The notes beneath the pieces were generated by a model. It saw only the letters and a program-made list of their open reading frames with translations, was not told where the DNA came from and did not search any database. Position numbers and translations under genes: made by a program. Positions 32,133-41,579 of a stretch of DNA of 41,744 nucleotides are shown piece by piece (position 1 is the first letter of the stretch; each line of letters starts with the position of its first letter). The stretch comes from Candidatus Polarisedimenticolia bacterium (GTDB taxonomy: Bacteria > Acidobacteriota > Polarisedimenticolia > Gp22-AA2 > AA152). The stretch is from assembly GCA_035764505.1 (NCBI GenBank), contig DASTZC010000016.1:1-41744 (forward strand), in the 5' to 3' direction.

Positions 32133-34040
32133 ATGGCTTCCAGGATGCTTCCTTCGTCGCACCGTCCGGCGCCTTCCGCAGGGGGCGCCGGATCCTCCGA
32201 GCGCGGATCGGCCCTCCTGATCAGCGTGCTGGTCATGGTGATCCTGACGCTGCTCGGCATCTCCTACCTGATGCTGGCCCAGACCGAGAGCCAGATCGCC
32301 GAGAACGAGCTCAACGCGCAGCAGGCCCTCTTCGTGGCCGAGGCCGGCGCGCGCACGGTCATGAACTGGTTCAACGATCCGACCGGCACCGGCTACAAAG
32401 TCCCGACGGTGGCCCAGATGAACCGCGGGATCCGCTGGTACGACCACGACGGCAACCCCGGCACCGCCGTGGTGCAGGGAGTCGCGGGAAATCCCACGAC
32501 GCCGATCTACCGCGACGGGACCGACGACCCGTTCGAGAAGGCATACCGCGGCAACAATTTCCTGGCTTTCATGGGAGAGGAATCCCACAGCGGCGGGGAC
32601 GAGGGACCCGACCTGCGGATCGACGCCGCGGCGGGCGGCGCGCAGGCGGCTTTTCTCGCCGACATGAACAACACGATGTTCTCCAACTATCCCTCGCCCA
32701 ACAAGCGGGCGCGGATCACCCGGATCGACGTCTACGCGCCGCCGCTCATCAACATCGGCGGGCAGATGGTCCGCTTCGGCATCGCCACCGTAAAGGTGAC
32801 CGCGGGAGTGTTCATCAACCCGGGCACCGCGGCGGAGCGCCAGGTGGCGCAGCGGATGACCAAGGTCACGGTGGCCGAGGTCCCGTATCCCGGAGATTTC
32901 GGCCCTCTCACTTCGTGTAACTACCTGAGCACCTCGGGAGACCTGGCGGTCCACTGGGGCCTCATCAACGCGGCGGGGAACTTCCGCTTCAACACCAGCT
33001 CCATGAACAACAAGATGGACAGTGGCTTTCCCTATGACGACTCGGGAGCGGCGGGTTTTCCCAATGCTTATATCACCGGGGCCAAGCTGACCGCCTTCCT
33101 GAACGCCAACGACACCTCGCTGGAGGATCCCTGGTTCGGATCCAGGGCGGGCCAGGAGATCCAGGACAACTCCGGCACGCCCCTGGGCACCGCGGCCATG
33201 CAGCCGTGGCCCTACTCGTGTCCTACCCCCGCCTCCGGCAGCTGCACCGACGATGATCACAGCAACCTGTTTCAGAACCTGGGATTCTCCACGATTCCCT
33301 GTCCTGATCTGGATTACGGCTTCTGGCGCCAGGTCGCCATCTCGGGGATCAAGAACGCCTACTACTACAAGTATGCGGGAGGGGGGAATTTCAACCTGAA
33401 CGGCAGCGGAGCGGCGGTGGACATTCCCACGGCGACCACCGGGAAAACCGGGCTGTTCTTCTTCGACACCGCCAACGGTCTGCCTCCGACCGACTCCGAC
33501 GGCGACGGCGTCTTCGAGAACCTGACGGCGGCCGTGACCCTCAGCTCCGGCTGGAACTCGGGCGGCTTCATCTTCATGAACGCCGGGACCCTGACCAGCA
33601 GCGGATTGGGGAACTCCCCGCCGACCCGGACGATGTATGCTCCCGGCGAGCCCTGGATCGAGTCCAACGGCATCGACGGCTGGCAGAGCGGCGAGACGGT
33701 TCTGGACCTTACCTACCCGACGGGCGATCCGACCGCGAACCCCAAACCCACTTTTACGAGGGCCGGAACCAGCACGACCGCCCGGCTGGCCAGGGGACCG
33801 AACGTCACCGGCGCCGTGCATATGGCGGGAGTCATCTACAACAGCGGCTACTGGAACGCGAAGGGCAACGGGGCGTTCTTCGGCAGCATCATCACCAAGC
33901 AGGGAATCATCGAGGCGGGCGGAGGACCGGCCGGTACGCCGGACATCTGGTTCGACACTTGCCTGAAGGACAAGTGCTGGCCGCCTCCCTCCCTGAAGCT
34001 GCCCCGGGTCGTCGCGACCAGCTGGGAAAGCGATATGTAG
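32133..34040 (+). CDS. PilX-like pilus assembly protein with long C-terminal domain and a Ca-loop motif
   Basis: About 635 residues. The N-terminus matches the PilX family: SSERGSALLISVLVMVILTL, the hydrophobic helix, then ESQIAENELNAQQALFVAEA. Like other PilX proteins it lacks the usual Phe/Glu5 prepilin consensus. The remaining ~550 residues are beta-rich and Gly/Asn/Ser-rich, far longer than typical PilX (~200). Asp454-Ser-Asp-Gly-Asp-Gly-Val-Phe-Glu462 fits the DxDxDGxxE calcium loop of EF-hand-like and PilY1 sites. ATG 32133 has AGGGGA at suitable distance; ATG 32127 is immediately beside that site and less likely. No PilY1 gene lies in the window, so this protein may do part of that job. 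Confidence 0.83.
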   Translation: MASRMLPSSHRPAPSAGGAGSSERGSALLISVLVMVILTLLGISYLMLAQTESQIAENELNAQQALFVAEAGARTVMNWFNDPTGTGYKVPTVAQMNRGIRWYDHDGNPGTAVVQGVAGNPTTPIYRDGTDDPFEKAYRGNNFLAFMGEESHSGGDEGPDLRIDAAAGGAQAAFLADMNNTMFSNYPSPNKRARITRIDVYAPPLINIGGQMVRFGIATVKVTAGVFINPGTAAERQVAQRMTKVTVAEVPYPGDFGPLTSCNYLSTSGDLAVHWGLINAAGNFRFNTSSMNNKMDSGFPYDDSGAAGFPNAYITGAKLTAFLNANDTSLEDPWFGSRAGQEIQDNSGTPLGTAAMQPWPYSCPTPASGSCTDDDHSNLFQNLGFSTIPCPDLDYGFWRQVAISGIKNAYYYKYAGGGNFNLNGSGAAVDIPTATTGKTGLFFFDTANGLPPTDSDGDGVFENLTAAVTLSSGWNSGGFIFMNAGTLTSSGLGNSPPTRTMYAPGEPWIESNGIDGWQSGETVLDLTYPTGDPTANPKPTFTRAGTSTTARLARGPNVTGAVHMAGVIYNSGYWNAKGNGAFFGSIITKQGIIEAGGGPAGTPDIWFDTCLKDKCWPPPSLKLPRVVATSWESDM

Positions 34041-34041
34041 C

Positions 34042-34070
34042 TTGAATCCGGCGGCGCCGGAATCTAGATT
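34042..34070 (+). promoter_or_regulatory. Possible sigma-70 promoter overlapping the pilin operon terminator
   Basis: TTGAAT (34042-34047) and TAGATT (34065-34070) are 17 bases apart, each matching four of six consensus positions. Transcription would start near 34077, inside the left arm of the terminator, so transcripts from here would lack most of that arm and escape it. The 34130 and 34756 genes need a promoter if the terminator works. The spacer is largely filled by TCCGGC-GGC-GCCGGA (34047-34061). Confidence 0.4.
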
Positions 34071-34116
34071 AGCCCGGGGCCGGAGTCTCTCTCCGCCCCG
34101 GGCTCTTATCTTTTTG
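34071..34116 (+). terminator. Rho-independent terminator of the minor pilin operon
   Basis: AGCCCGGGGC (34071-34080) and GCCCCGGGCT (34095-34104) form a perfect 10-bp stem, extended inside by CGGAG/CTCC. The U-rich CTTATCTTTTT follows. This ends the sigma-54-driven transcript after the PilX-like gene. Confidence 0.85.
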
Positions 34117-34129
34117 AAAGGAACGCTTT

Positions 34130-34755
34130 ATGAGGACTCGCGCCGGCGCTGCGGCTCTGGGAGCCGGGCTTGCCATTCTAGCCCTCCTGGCGCTGCCGCC
34201 TTCCCCAACGCTTGCCGAGCAGGCCTCCTCATCGACGAGCCAGTCCCAAAAAAGCCCGGCCAAGAAGCACTCGCCCCAGACCCGGCCGGCCCAGACGCAC
34301 CCCGCCAAAAAAACCGCTCCGGCCAGGACCTCTGCGGCACCGGCAAAGAAGCAGGCCAAGCCGCTGGTCTTCACGGACGCGGATCTCGAGAAGTACCACA
34401 CCGGCGGGGAAGCCACCGCCGGTCGGGGGACCGCTCCTCCCGCTCCCTCCAGCGACCCGCTGAAGGCCTTCAAGGACAAGGCGGAAAAGGATCGTTGGCG
34501 GCAGACGAGATCGGCCGAGCTCCAGAAGAGGGTCGCGGATCTGGAAGGGAAGCTGAGATTCCTCGAGCAGAAGCGGCTCTCCATACAGAACCCCCTCGTG
34601 CCGCGCCCCGTGGATCCGTCCGGGGAGTCCGACGGCGATGCGGGACTATCCGGCGAGGAGCGTCTGGCGAAGAACGACGAGGAGATCCGCAACACCAACA
34701 GCCAGCTCGAGACCGCCCGGAAGGAGCTGGCCTCTTTCCTGGCAGCAAATCCTGA

Positions 34756-34759
<4 letters not shown>
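34130..34759 (+). CDS. Secreted Lys/Ala/Pro-rich protein with coiled coil, unknown function
   Basis: A 209-residue protein with a clear signal peptide (about residues 1-29, hydrophobic core LGAGLAILALLAL, cleavage probably after TLA). Residues 30-80 are low complexity, rich in Lys, Ala, Pro, Ser and Thr, cationic and probably unfolded. Residues ~110-150 and 180-205 have heptad-like charged helices (ELQKRVADLEGKLRFLEQKR) consistent with a coiled coil. I recognise no family. AAAGGAA precedes the ATG, and the 3' end overlaps the sigma-54 regulator start (ATGA), so the two are translationally coupled. Its place in a pilus locus suggests an envelope or structural role, but that is only context. 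Confidence 0.75.
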
Positions 34760-36191
<1,432 letters not shown>

Positions 36192-36195
<4 letters not shown>

Positions 36196-36219
36196 CAAGT
36201 TGAAGGTTCTAGGTATACT
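36192..36219 (+). promoter_or_regulatory. Sigma-70 promoter for the aminotransferase/carbamoyl-phosphate operon
   Basis: TTGACA (36192-36197) is a perfect -35 box, and TATACT (36214-36219) is one base from the -10 consensus, with a 16-base spacer. The -35 overlaps the TGA stop of the upstream regulator. Transcription would start near 36226, leaving an untranslated leader of about 240 bases. Confidence 0.75.
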
Positions 36220-36225
36220 TGCGGC

Positions 36226-36468
36226 GCTCTGAGCCGGTCGCAAGGCCTTATCCCGAAACCTGGGACGGCCGGTTCGGGCAGGAGCGATCGACCCAAGGTT
36301 GCTCCATTTTTTTGCGGCTGGAAACCGCCCGCCTCTGCCGGTCGTTTCTGGCAATCCCAAGGGCTTCAAAGTGTTGTGCGGCGGCCCTGGATCCCTTCGG
36401 CCGATCTGGCCGTCCCGGTCCGCCCGGCGCCCGAGCAAACGGTCCTTCATATTAATAAGGAAGCAGCC
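36226..36468 (+). promoter_or_regulatory. Long structured 5' leader with candidate attenuator or small RNA
   Basis: No gene is seen here. Possible pairings include GAGCCGG (36231-36237) with CCGGTTC (36269-36275, one G-U) and the competing CCCGAA (36252-36257) with TTCGGG (36273-36278). A terminator-like element follows: GGAG/CTCC plus CGACC/GGTTG arms at 36281-36305, then A and seven T (36307-36313). A further hairpin is CGGCC-GATCT-GGCCG (36398-36412). The competing stems ahead of a terminator suggest attenuation or a ~90-base small RNA. No known riboswitch class was recognised. Confidence 0.45.
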
Positions 36469-37767
36469 ATGAGCAGCATCGTGGATCGCGGCAAGCAGGT
36501 TCTCACCACGGCCCTGGGATGGGACACCGAAATCGTGGCGGTCAAGGCCTCCGGCGCCGTCGTCACCGACGAGAAGGGGAGGGAATACCTCGATTTCGCC
36601 TGCGGCACGGCCGTCACCAACATCGGGCACAACCACCCGGCGGTGATGCAGGCCGCCAAGGAGCAGATCGACCGGGTGATCCATACGGGCGGGGTGTTCT
36701 ACTACGAGAGCATCGTCCGCCTGGGAGAGGAGCTTGGGAAGATCTGCCCCGGCGGGATCGACACCTTCTTCTTCTCGAACGCCGGCGCCGAAGCGGTGGA
36801 AGGAGCCATCAAGCTGGCGCGCTACGTGACCGAAAGGCCCGGGATCATCTGCTTCACCGGGGCATTCCACGGGCGGACTCTGGGGTGCGTCTCGCTGACC
36901 ACTTCGGCCGTAAAGTACCGCACCCACTACCGGCCGCTGCTGCCGGAAGTCTACCGGGTGCCCTTCCCGAATCCGTACCGCAATCCCTGGCGCCGGACGC
37001 GCGAGACGGTGACCGAGGACGCGGTGGCGCACCTCGAGAAGATGTTCCGCGAGGAGATCCATCCTTCGGAGGTCGCGGCAATTCTGATCGAGCCGGTGCA
37101 GGGGGAGGGAGGCTACATCCCGGCCCCGAAGGAGTTCCTGGTGCACCTGCGCGAAATCTGCACCAAGCACGGCATCATGCTGATCTTCGACGAGGTGCAG
37201 AGCGGCTTCGGGCGCACGGCGCAGTGGTTCGCGGCGCAGGCCTACGGCGTGGATCCCGACATCATGGCCATCGCCAAGGGAATCGCGGGCGGCTTCCCCC
37301 TCTCCGCGGTCGCCGCCCGGCGCGAGACGATGCGCCGCTGGTCGCCCGGGGCGCACGGAACGACCTTCGGAGGCAACCCGGTCTCCTGCGCGGCGGCGGT
37401 GGCTACCATCGACGCCATCCGGCGCGAGCGCCTGCTGGAGAACGCGCGTGCGCAGGGGGAGATCGCGCTCGGCGAGCTGAAGCGCATGGCCCGCGAGAAC
37501 CCGCGCATCGGCGAGGTCCGGGGCATCGGGTTGATGATCGGCATCGAGCTGGTGAAGGACCCGAAGACCCAGGAGCCCGATCCCGATGCCGTGACGGAGG
37601 TGCTCGCCGCGTGCCGCGAGAACGGGCTGGTTCTGATCAATTGCGGCACCTACGGCAACGTGATCCGCTTCATCCCGCCCATGGTGGTCACCGAGACTCA
37701 GATGCGCCAGGCCCTCAAGGTCCTGGAAGGAGCGCTGGCGCAGGTGCTCGGCGGAGTGCGGGCGTAG
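36469..37767 (+). CDS. Class III PLP aminotransferase (4-aminobutyrate/ornithine-type)
   Basis: A 432-residue fold-type I aminotransferase. Typical blocks are LDFACGTAVTNIGHNHPAV near 42, FFSNAGAEAVEGAIKLAR near 103, GAFHGRTLG near 128, FDEVQSGFGRTAQWF near 241, and the PLP lysine Lys270 in AIAKGIAGGFP, followed by TTFGGNPVSCAAA. Family members move an omega-amino group (GABA, ornithine, acetylornithine, lysine) to 2-oxoglutarate or pyruvate; specificity cannot be read reliably. With ornithine carbamoyltransferase three genes downstream, ornithine is a sensible candidate. ATG 36469 has AAGGA 7 bases upstream; in-frame upstream codons are leader. Confidence 0.9.
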   Translation: MSSIVDRGKQVLTTALGWDTEIVAVKASGAVVTDEKGREYLDFACGTAVTNIGHNHPAVMQAAKEQIDRVIHTGGVFYYESIVRLGEELGKICPGGIDTFFFSNAGAEAVEGAIKLARYVTERPGIICFTGAFHGRTLGCVSLTTSAVKYRTHYRPLLPEVYRVPFPNPYRNPWRRTRETVTEDAVAHLEKMFREEIHPSEVAAILIEPVQGEGGYIPAPKEFLVHLREICTKHGIMLIFDEVQSGFGRTAQWFAAQAYGVDPDIMAIAKGIAGGFPLSAVAARRETMRRWSPGAHGTTFGGNPVSCAAAVATIDAIRRERLLENARAQGEIALGELKRMARENPRIGEVRGIGLMIGIELVKDPKTQEPDPDAVTEVLAACRENGLVLINCGTYGNVIRFIPPMVVTETQMRQALKVLEGALAQVLGGVRA

Positions 37768-37803
37768 TTCCCAGGATTCTTCCAACTCTTTCGAGGTGAT
37801 GTC

Positions 37804-39114
37804 ATGAGCGCGCGCAGGGTCCTGATCATGGGGGCCGCCGGCAGGGACTTCCACAATTTCAACGTCGCTTTCCGGGATCGGGACGACGTGGAGGTCGTGG
37901 GGTTCACCGCGACGCAGATTCCCAACATCGACAACCGCAGCTATCCCGCCTCCCTGGCGGGCCGGCTCTACCCCAAGGGGATTCCGATATTCCCGGAGTC
38001 GGAGCTGGCGACGAAAATCCGCGAATTGAAGGTGGACGAGGTGATCTTCGCCTACTCCGACGTGAGCCACGAGTACGTGATGCGGCGGGCGTCGTTGGCG
38101 CTCGCCTCGGGAGCCGATTTCCGCCTCATGGGGGCGGACGCGACCATGCTCAAGGCGAGCGTCCCCGTGGTCTCCATCTGCGCCGTGCGGACCGGCAGCG
38201 GCAAGAGCCAGACGACGCGCCGGGTCTGCCGCAAGCTCGCCGCCAAGGGGCGCAAGGTGGTGGCGGTCCGCCACCCGATGCCCTACGGTGATCTGGAGCG
38301 CCAGCGGGTGCAGCGCTTCGCGCGCCTGGAGGACCTGGACGCCGCGAACTGCACCATCGAGGAGCGCGAGGAGTACGAGCCGCACCTCAAGAGTGGCACG
38401 ATCATCTACGCCGGCGTCGACTACGAGCAGATTCTCCGGCAGGCGGAGCGCGAGGCGGACGTCGTGGTGTGGGACGGCGGCAACAACGACCTGCCTTTCT
38501 ACCGCGCCGATCTCGAGATCGTGGTCGCCGATCCGCTGCGGCCGGGGCACGAGCTCTCCTACCACCCGGGGACCACCAATCTCTACCGGGCGGGCTGCAT
38601 CGTCATCAACAAGATCGACGCGGCCTCCGCCGAGAACGTGGCCAGGGTGCGCGAGAGCATCCGGCAAATCAACCCTCGCGCGACGGTGATCGAGGCCGCC
38701 TCCCCTCTGACGGTCGAGGATCCCGCGGCCATTGCCGGCAAGCGCGTGCTGGTGGTGGAGGACGGTCCGACGCTGACCCACGGCGAGATGAAATTCGGGG
38801 CCGGGGTGGCGGCGGCGCGCAAGTTCGGGGCGGCGAGCCTCGTCGATCCGAGGCCTTTCGCTGTGGGCAGCATCCGCAAGACTTTCGAGGACTACCCGGA
38901 GATCGGGGTGCTGCTTCCCGCGGTCGGCTATGGTGACGCCCAGATGGCCGACCTGCGGGCGACCATCGACGCGGCCGACTGCGATCTGGTGATCATCGCC
39001 ACGCCCATCGACCTGCGCCGCGCCATCCGGATGAGCAAGCCTGCCCTGCGGGTCACCTATGAGCTGCAGGAGATCGGCAAGCCCGATCTGGACGACGTCC
39101 TGTCCAGGTTCTAG
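37804..39114 (+). CDS. P-loop GTPase-like protein, cyclic 2,3-diphosphoglycerate synthetase family (COG2403-like)
   Basis: A 436-residue protein. An N-terminal Rossmann-like start (RRVLIMGAAGRDFHNFNVAF) is followed by FTATQIPNIDNRSYP and FAYSDVSHEYVM. The nucleotide-binding Walker A loop RTGSGKSQTT is at about 129-138, and later VVVWDGGNNDLPFYR and VINKIDAASAENV (NKxD-like) fit a GTPase-type fold. The closest characterised relative by memory is the archaeal cyclic 2,3-diphosphoglycerate synthetase, which forms an intramolecular anhydride; bacterial members are uncharacterised as far as I know. Here it sits between an aminotransferase and carbamate kinase, which suggests a role in carbamoyl-phosphate or amino acid metabolism. 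GAGGTGAT precedes the ATG, after a 36-base gap. Confidence 0.8.
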   Translation: MSARRVLIMGAAGRDFHNFNVAFRDRDDVEVVGFTATQIPNIDNRSYPASLAGRLYPKGIPIFPESELATKIRELKVDEVIFAYSDVSHEYVMRRASLALASGADFRLMGADATMLKASVPVVSICAVRTGSGKSQTTRRVCRKLAAKGRKVVAVRHPMPYGDLERQRVQRFARLEDLDAANCTIEEREEYEPHLKSGTIIYAGVDYEQILRQAEREADVVVWDGGNNDLPFYRADLEIVVADPLRPGHELSYHPGTTNLYRAGCIVINKIDAASAENVARVRESIRQINPRATVIEAASPLTVEDPAAIAGKRVLVVEDGPTLTHGEMKFGAGVAAARKFGAASLVDPRPFAVGSIRKTFEDYPEIGVLLPAVGYGDAQMADLRATIDAADCDLVIIATPIDLRRAIRMSKPALRVTYELQEIGKPDLDDVLSRF

Positions 39115-40104
39115 GTGCCCGCGCGTCGCCTGGCCGTAGTGGCGTTCGGCGGGAACGCCCTGATCCGCCGCGGGGAGGAAGGGACGCAGACCGAGCAGAT
39201 CGAGAACTCCGATCGGCTCGCCACGCGTCTGGTGCCGCTGATCCAGGGCGGCTACTCCCTGGTATTGGTGCACGGCAACGGACCCCAGGTCGGCAACATC
39301 CTCATCCAGGTCGAAGAAGCGGTCACCAAGGTGCCGCCGATCTCCCTGGATGTGTGCGTCGCGCAATCGGAAGGAAGCATCGGCTACATGCTGGCGCGCT
39401 CCCTGATCAATGCGCTCGCCGCACGCCGTGTCCGGCGCGAGGTGATCTGCCTGGTGACGCCGGTCGTGGTCGAGCGAACCGATCCGGCCTTCCGCAAGCC
39501 CAGCAAGCCGATCGGCCCGTTCTACACGAGGTATCGGGCCGAGTACCTGATGAAGAGGATGGGCTGGCTGATGGTGGAGGACTCCGGCCGGGGCTATCGA
39601 AAAGTGGTGGCCTCCCCGCGTCCGCAAAAGATCCTCGGGCTTGGAGCAGTGAAGGAACTCGTGGCGCAGGACCGCGTCGTCATCACTGGCGGAGGAGGCG
39701 GCATTCCGGTCTTCCGCACCGACGAGGGCCGGCTCAAGGGAATCGAGGCGGTGATCGACAAGGACCACACCGCCGGCCTGCTGGCGGCCGAACTGGACGC
39801 GGAGCTGTTCGTCCTCCTGACGGGAGTCGACCAGGTCTATCTGAACTTCGGGCGGCCCGATCAGATCCGCATCGAGCGTCTAACTTCTTCGGAGGCGCGG
39901 CGGCACCTCGAGGGGGGGCAGTTCCCTCCGGGGAGCATGGGCCCGAAGGTAGAGACCGCGGCGACCTTCGTCGAGAAGACCGCGAAAGAAGTCCTTATCA
40001 CGTCCGTGGAGAGAATGAAGGAGGCGCTGGCCGGCCGGGCCGGGACCCGCGTGGTGCCCGATTCCCGCCGCAGCGTGGCCAACAACCGACGGAGCCGACG
40101 ATGA
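39115..40104 (+). CDS. arcC: Carbamate kinase
   Basis: A 329-residue amino-acid-kinase-fold enzyme that interconverts carbamoyl phosphate plus ADP with carbamate plus ATP. Family blocks are present: VVAFGGNALIRR at the start, LVLVHGNGPQVGNIL near 50, VITGGGGGIPVF near 192, EAVIDKDHTAGLLAAELDAE near 210 (catalytic/ATP-site Lys), and FPPGSMGPKVETAATFVE near 264. The start is a GTG directly after the previous TAG; it overlaps the OTC gene by ATGA. Tight coupling to OTC suggests ATP production from citrulline or supply of carbamoyl phosphate. No arginine deiminase gene is in the window. Confidence 0.95.
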   Translation: MPARRLAVVAFGGNALIRRGEEGTQTEQIENSDRLATRLVPLIQGGYSLVLVHGNGPQVGNILIQVEEAVTKVPPISLDVCVAQSEGSIGYMLARSLINALAARRVRREVICLVTPVVVERTDPAFRKPSKPIGPFYTRYRAEYLMKRMGWLMVEDSGRGYRKVVASPRPQKILGLGAVKELVAQDRVVITGGGGGIPVFRTDEGRLKGIEAVIDKDHTAGLLAAELDAELFVLLTGVDQVYLNFGRPDQIRIERLTSSEARRHLEGGQFPPGSMGPKVETAATFVEKTAKEVLITSVERMKEALAGRAGTRVVPDSRRSVANNRRSRR

Positions 40105-41039
40105 AGCTGACGCGCAAGGACCTCTTGAGTCTGGCGGACCTCTCGCCCGAAGAATTCAAGGAAATCCTGGACCTGGCGGTGACCATCAAAGCGGAGCCGG
40201 ATCGCTTCGCCCGCTCGCTCGAGCGCAAGACCCTGGCGATGATCTTCGAGAAGCCGTCGCTGCGCACCCGGGTCACCTTCGAGGCGGGAATGACCCAGAT
40301 GGGCGGGCACGCCATCTACCTGGCACCTTCTGACATCTCGCTCGGAAGCCGTGAATCGGTTCCCGACGTGGCGCACAATCTCGAGCGCATGGTGGACCTC
40401 ATCATGGCCCGAACCTTCCGGCACGATACGGTCGTGCAGTTGGCCCGGCACAGTCGGATCCCCGTCATCAATGCCCTGAGCGACTATTCCCACCCCTGCC
40501 AGGGGCTGGCGGATTTTCTGACCCTGAAAGAGGTCTTGCGCGATCTCCGGGCCGTGAAGCTGTGCTACGTGGGGGACGGCAACAATGTCTGCCACTCGCT
40601 GATGTTCGCGGGCTCGAAATGCGGCGCCTCGGTGACGGTGGCCTGCCCGGAAGGCTTTGAGCCGCTGCCGGAAGTGGTGGAGAAGGCCCGCCGGGACGCC
40701 TCGCAGACCGGAGGGAGCGTGCGGATCGTCCACGATCCCGCCGAAGGAGCCCGCGGCGCCAACGCGATCTACACCGACGTCTGGGCCAGCATGGGGCAGG
40801 AGGCGGAGACGGAGGCGCGCGCCAAGGTATTCCGCCCCTTCCAGGTCAACGAAGCGCTCATGGGCATGGCCGCGAAGGGGGCCTGCTTCCTCCATTGCCT
40901 GCCGGCCCACCGCGGCTGGGAGGTGACCGACGGGGTCGCCGACTCGCCGGCCTCGGTGATTTTCCAGCAGGCGGAGAACCGGCTGCACGCCCAAAAGGCC
41001 GTCATGCATCTTCTGGCAGGAAGAGAAATTCGTCCTTGA
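40101..41039 (+). CDS. argF: Ornithine carbamoyltransferase
   Basis: A 312-residue transcarbamylase that makes citrulline from ornithine and carbamoyl phosphate, or the reverse in catabolism. Both substrate-site signatures are intact: carbamoyl-phosphate loop EKPSLRTRVTFE near 50 and ARTFRHD near 100, HPCQGLADFL near 128, the ornithine loop DVWASMGQEAE near 225 and HCLPAHRGWEV near 265. Length is typical. Whether it is the anabolic (argF) or catabolic (arcB) form cannot be decided from motifs; the neighbouring carbamate kinase argues for catabolic use. Its TGA stop lies inside the -35 box of the rplM promoter. Confidence 0.95.
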   Translation: MKLTRKDLLSLADLSPEEFKEILDLAVTIKAEPDRFARSLERKTLAMIFEKPSLRTRVTFEAGMTQMGGHAIYLAPSDISLGSRESVPDVAHNLERMVDLIMARTFRHDTVVQLARHSRIPVINALSDYSHPCQGLADFLTLKEVLRDLRAVKLCYVGDGNNVCHSLMFAGSKCGASVTVACPEGFEPLPEVVEKARRDASQTGGSVRIVHDPAEGARGANAIYTDVWASMGQEAETEARAKVFRPFQVNEALMGMAAKGACFLHCLPAHRGWEVTDGVADSPASVIFQQAENRLHAQKAVMHLLAGREIRP

Positions 41040-41064
41040 CAAGCCACGGAGGTTGTTGTAAAAG
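41036..41064 (+). promoter_or_regulatory. Sigma-70 promoter for rplM-rpsI
   Basis: TTGACA (41036-41041) is a perfect -35 box. TAAAAG at 41059-41064, after 17 bases, matches four of six -10 positions. Transcription would start near 41071, about 55 bases before rplM. The -35 contains the stop codon of the OTC gene. Confidence 0.6.
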
Positions 41065-41126
41065 TTACGCTTCTGCGAACAGGCCTTCAGGCGGGACCTT
41101 CCCCGCGGAGGACCCGGAGGAAGTTG

Positions 41127-41561
41127 ATGGCGACGTACGTTCCCACGAAAGAGACTGCCGAGCATCGCTGGCTGGTGGTCGACGCTGAAGGCCAGACCCT
41201 GGGAAGGCTCTCCACCTTCGTGGCAACCCGCATCATGGGCAAGCACCGTCCGCAATGGTCTCCCGCGGTGGATACGGGCGACTTCGTCGTGGTGGTGAAT
41301 GCCGAGAAGGTGAAGCTGACCGGGCGCAAGCTGGACCGCAAAGTATATCGCTGGCACACCGGCTACCCCGGCGGGCTGAAACAGGTGACCGCGGGCAAGC
41401 TCCTGCGCGAGAAGCCGACCCGGGTGGTGGAGCTCGCCATCCACGGCATGCTCCCGAAGAGCCGGCTCGGAAAGAAACTGCGCCACAAGCTGAAAGTCTA
41501 TTCGGGGCCGGAGCACCCGCACCAGGCCCAGCGTCCGGAGCCGATCAAGATCGGCGCTTAG
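41127..41561 (+). CDS. rplM: 50S ribosomal protein L13
   Basis: A 144-residue protein, the usual length. It reads RWLVVDAEGQTLGRLSTFVA near the N-terminus, then the signature PAVDTGDFVVVVNAEKVKLTG, HTGYPGGLKQ and HGMLPKSRLGKKL, all diagnostic of L13. GGAGG (41116-41120) is 6 bases upstream of the chosen ATG; a TTG just before it is not needed. It precedes rpsI, as in most bacteria. Confidence 0.97.
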   Translation: MATYVPTKETAEHRWLVVDAEGQTLGRLSTFVATRIMGKHRPQWSPAVDTGDFVVVVNAEKVKLTGRKLDRKVYRWHTGYPGGLKQVTAGKLLREKPTRVVELAIHGMLPKSRLGKKLRHKLKVYSGPEHPHQAQRPEPIKIGA

Positions 41562-41579
41562 CTCAGGAGGAATTCAGGC

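Noticed and set aside
36226-36313. A tRNA or c-di-GMP (GEMM) riboswitch in the leader
   Set aside because: GGTTCGGG and the GAAA...GGGACG segments are only partial resemblances. The cloverleaf arms and the GEMM core GCAAAG/second stem are missing.
36451-36480. AAGGAAGCAGCC, resembling the conserved SRP RNA (ffs) loop
   Set aside because: The flanks do not form the SRP domain IV stem, and the sequence is simply the ribosome site and start codon of the aminotransferase gene.
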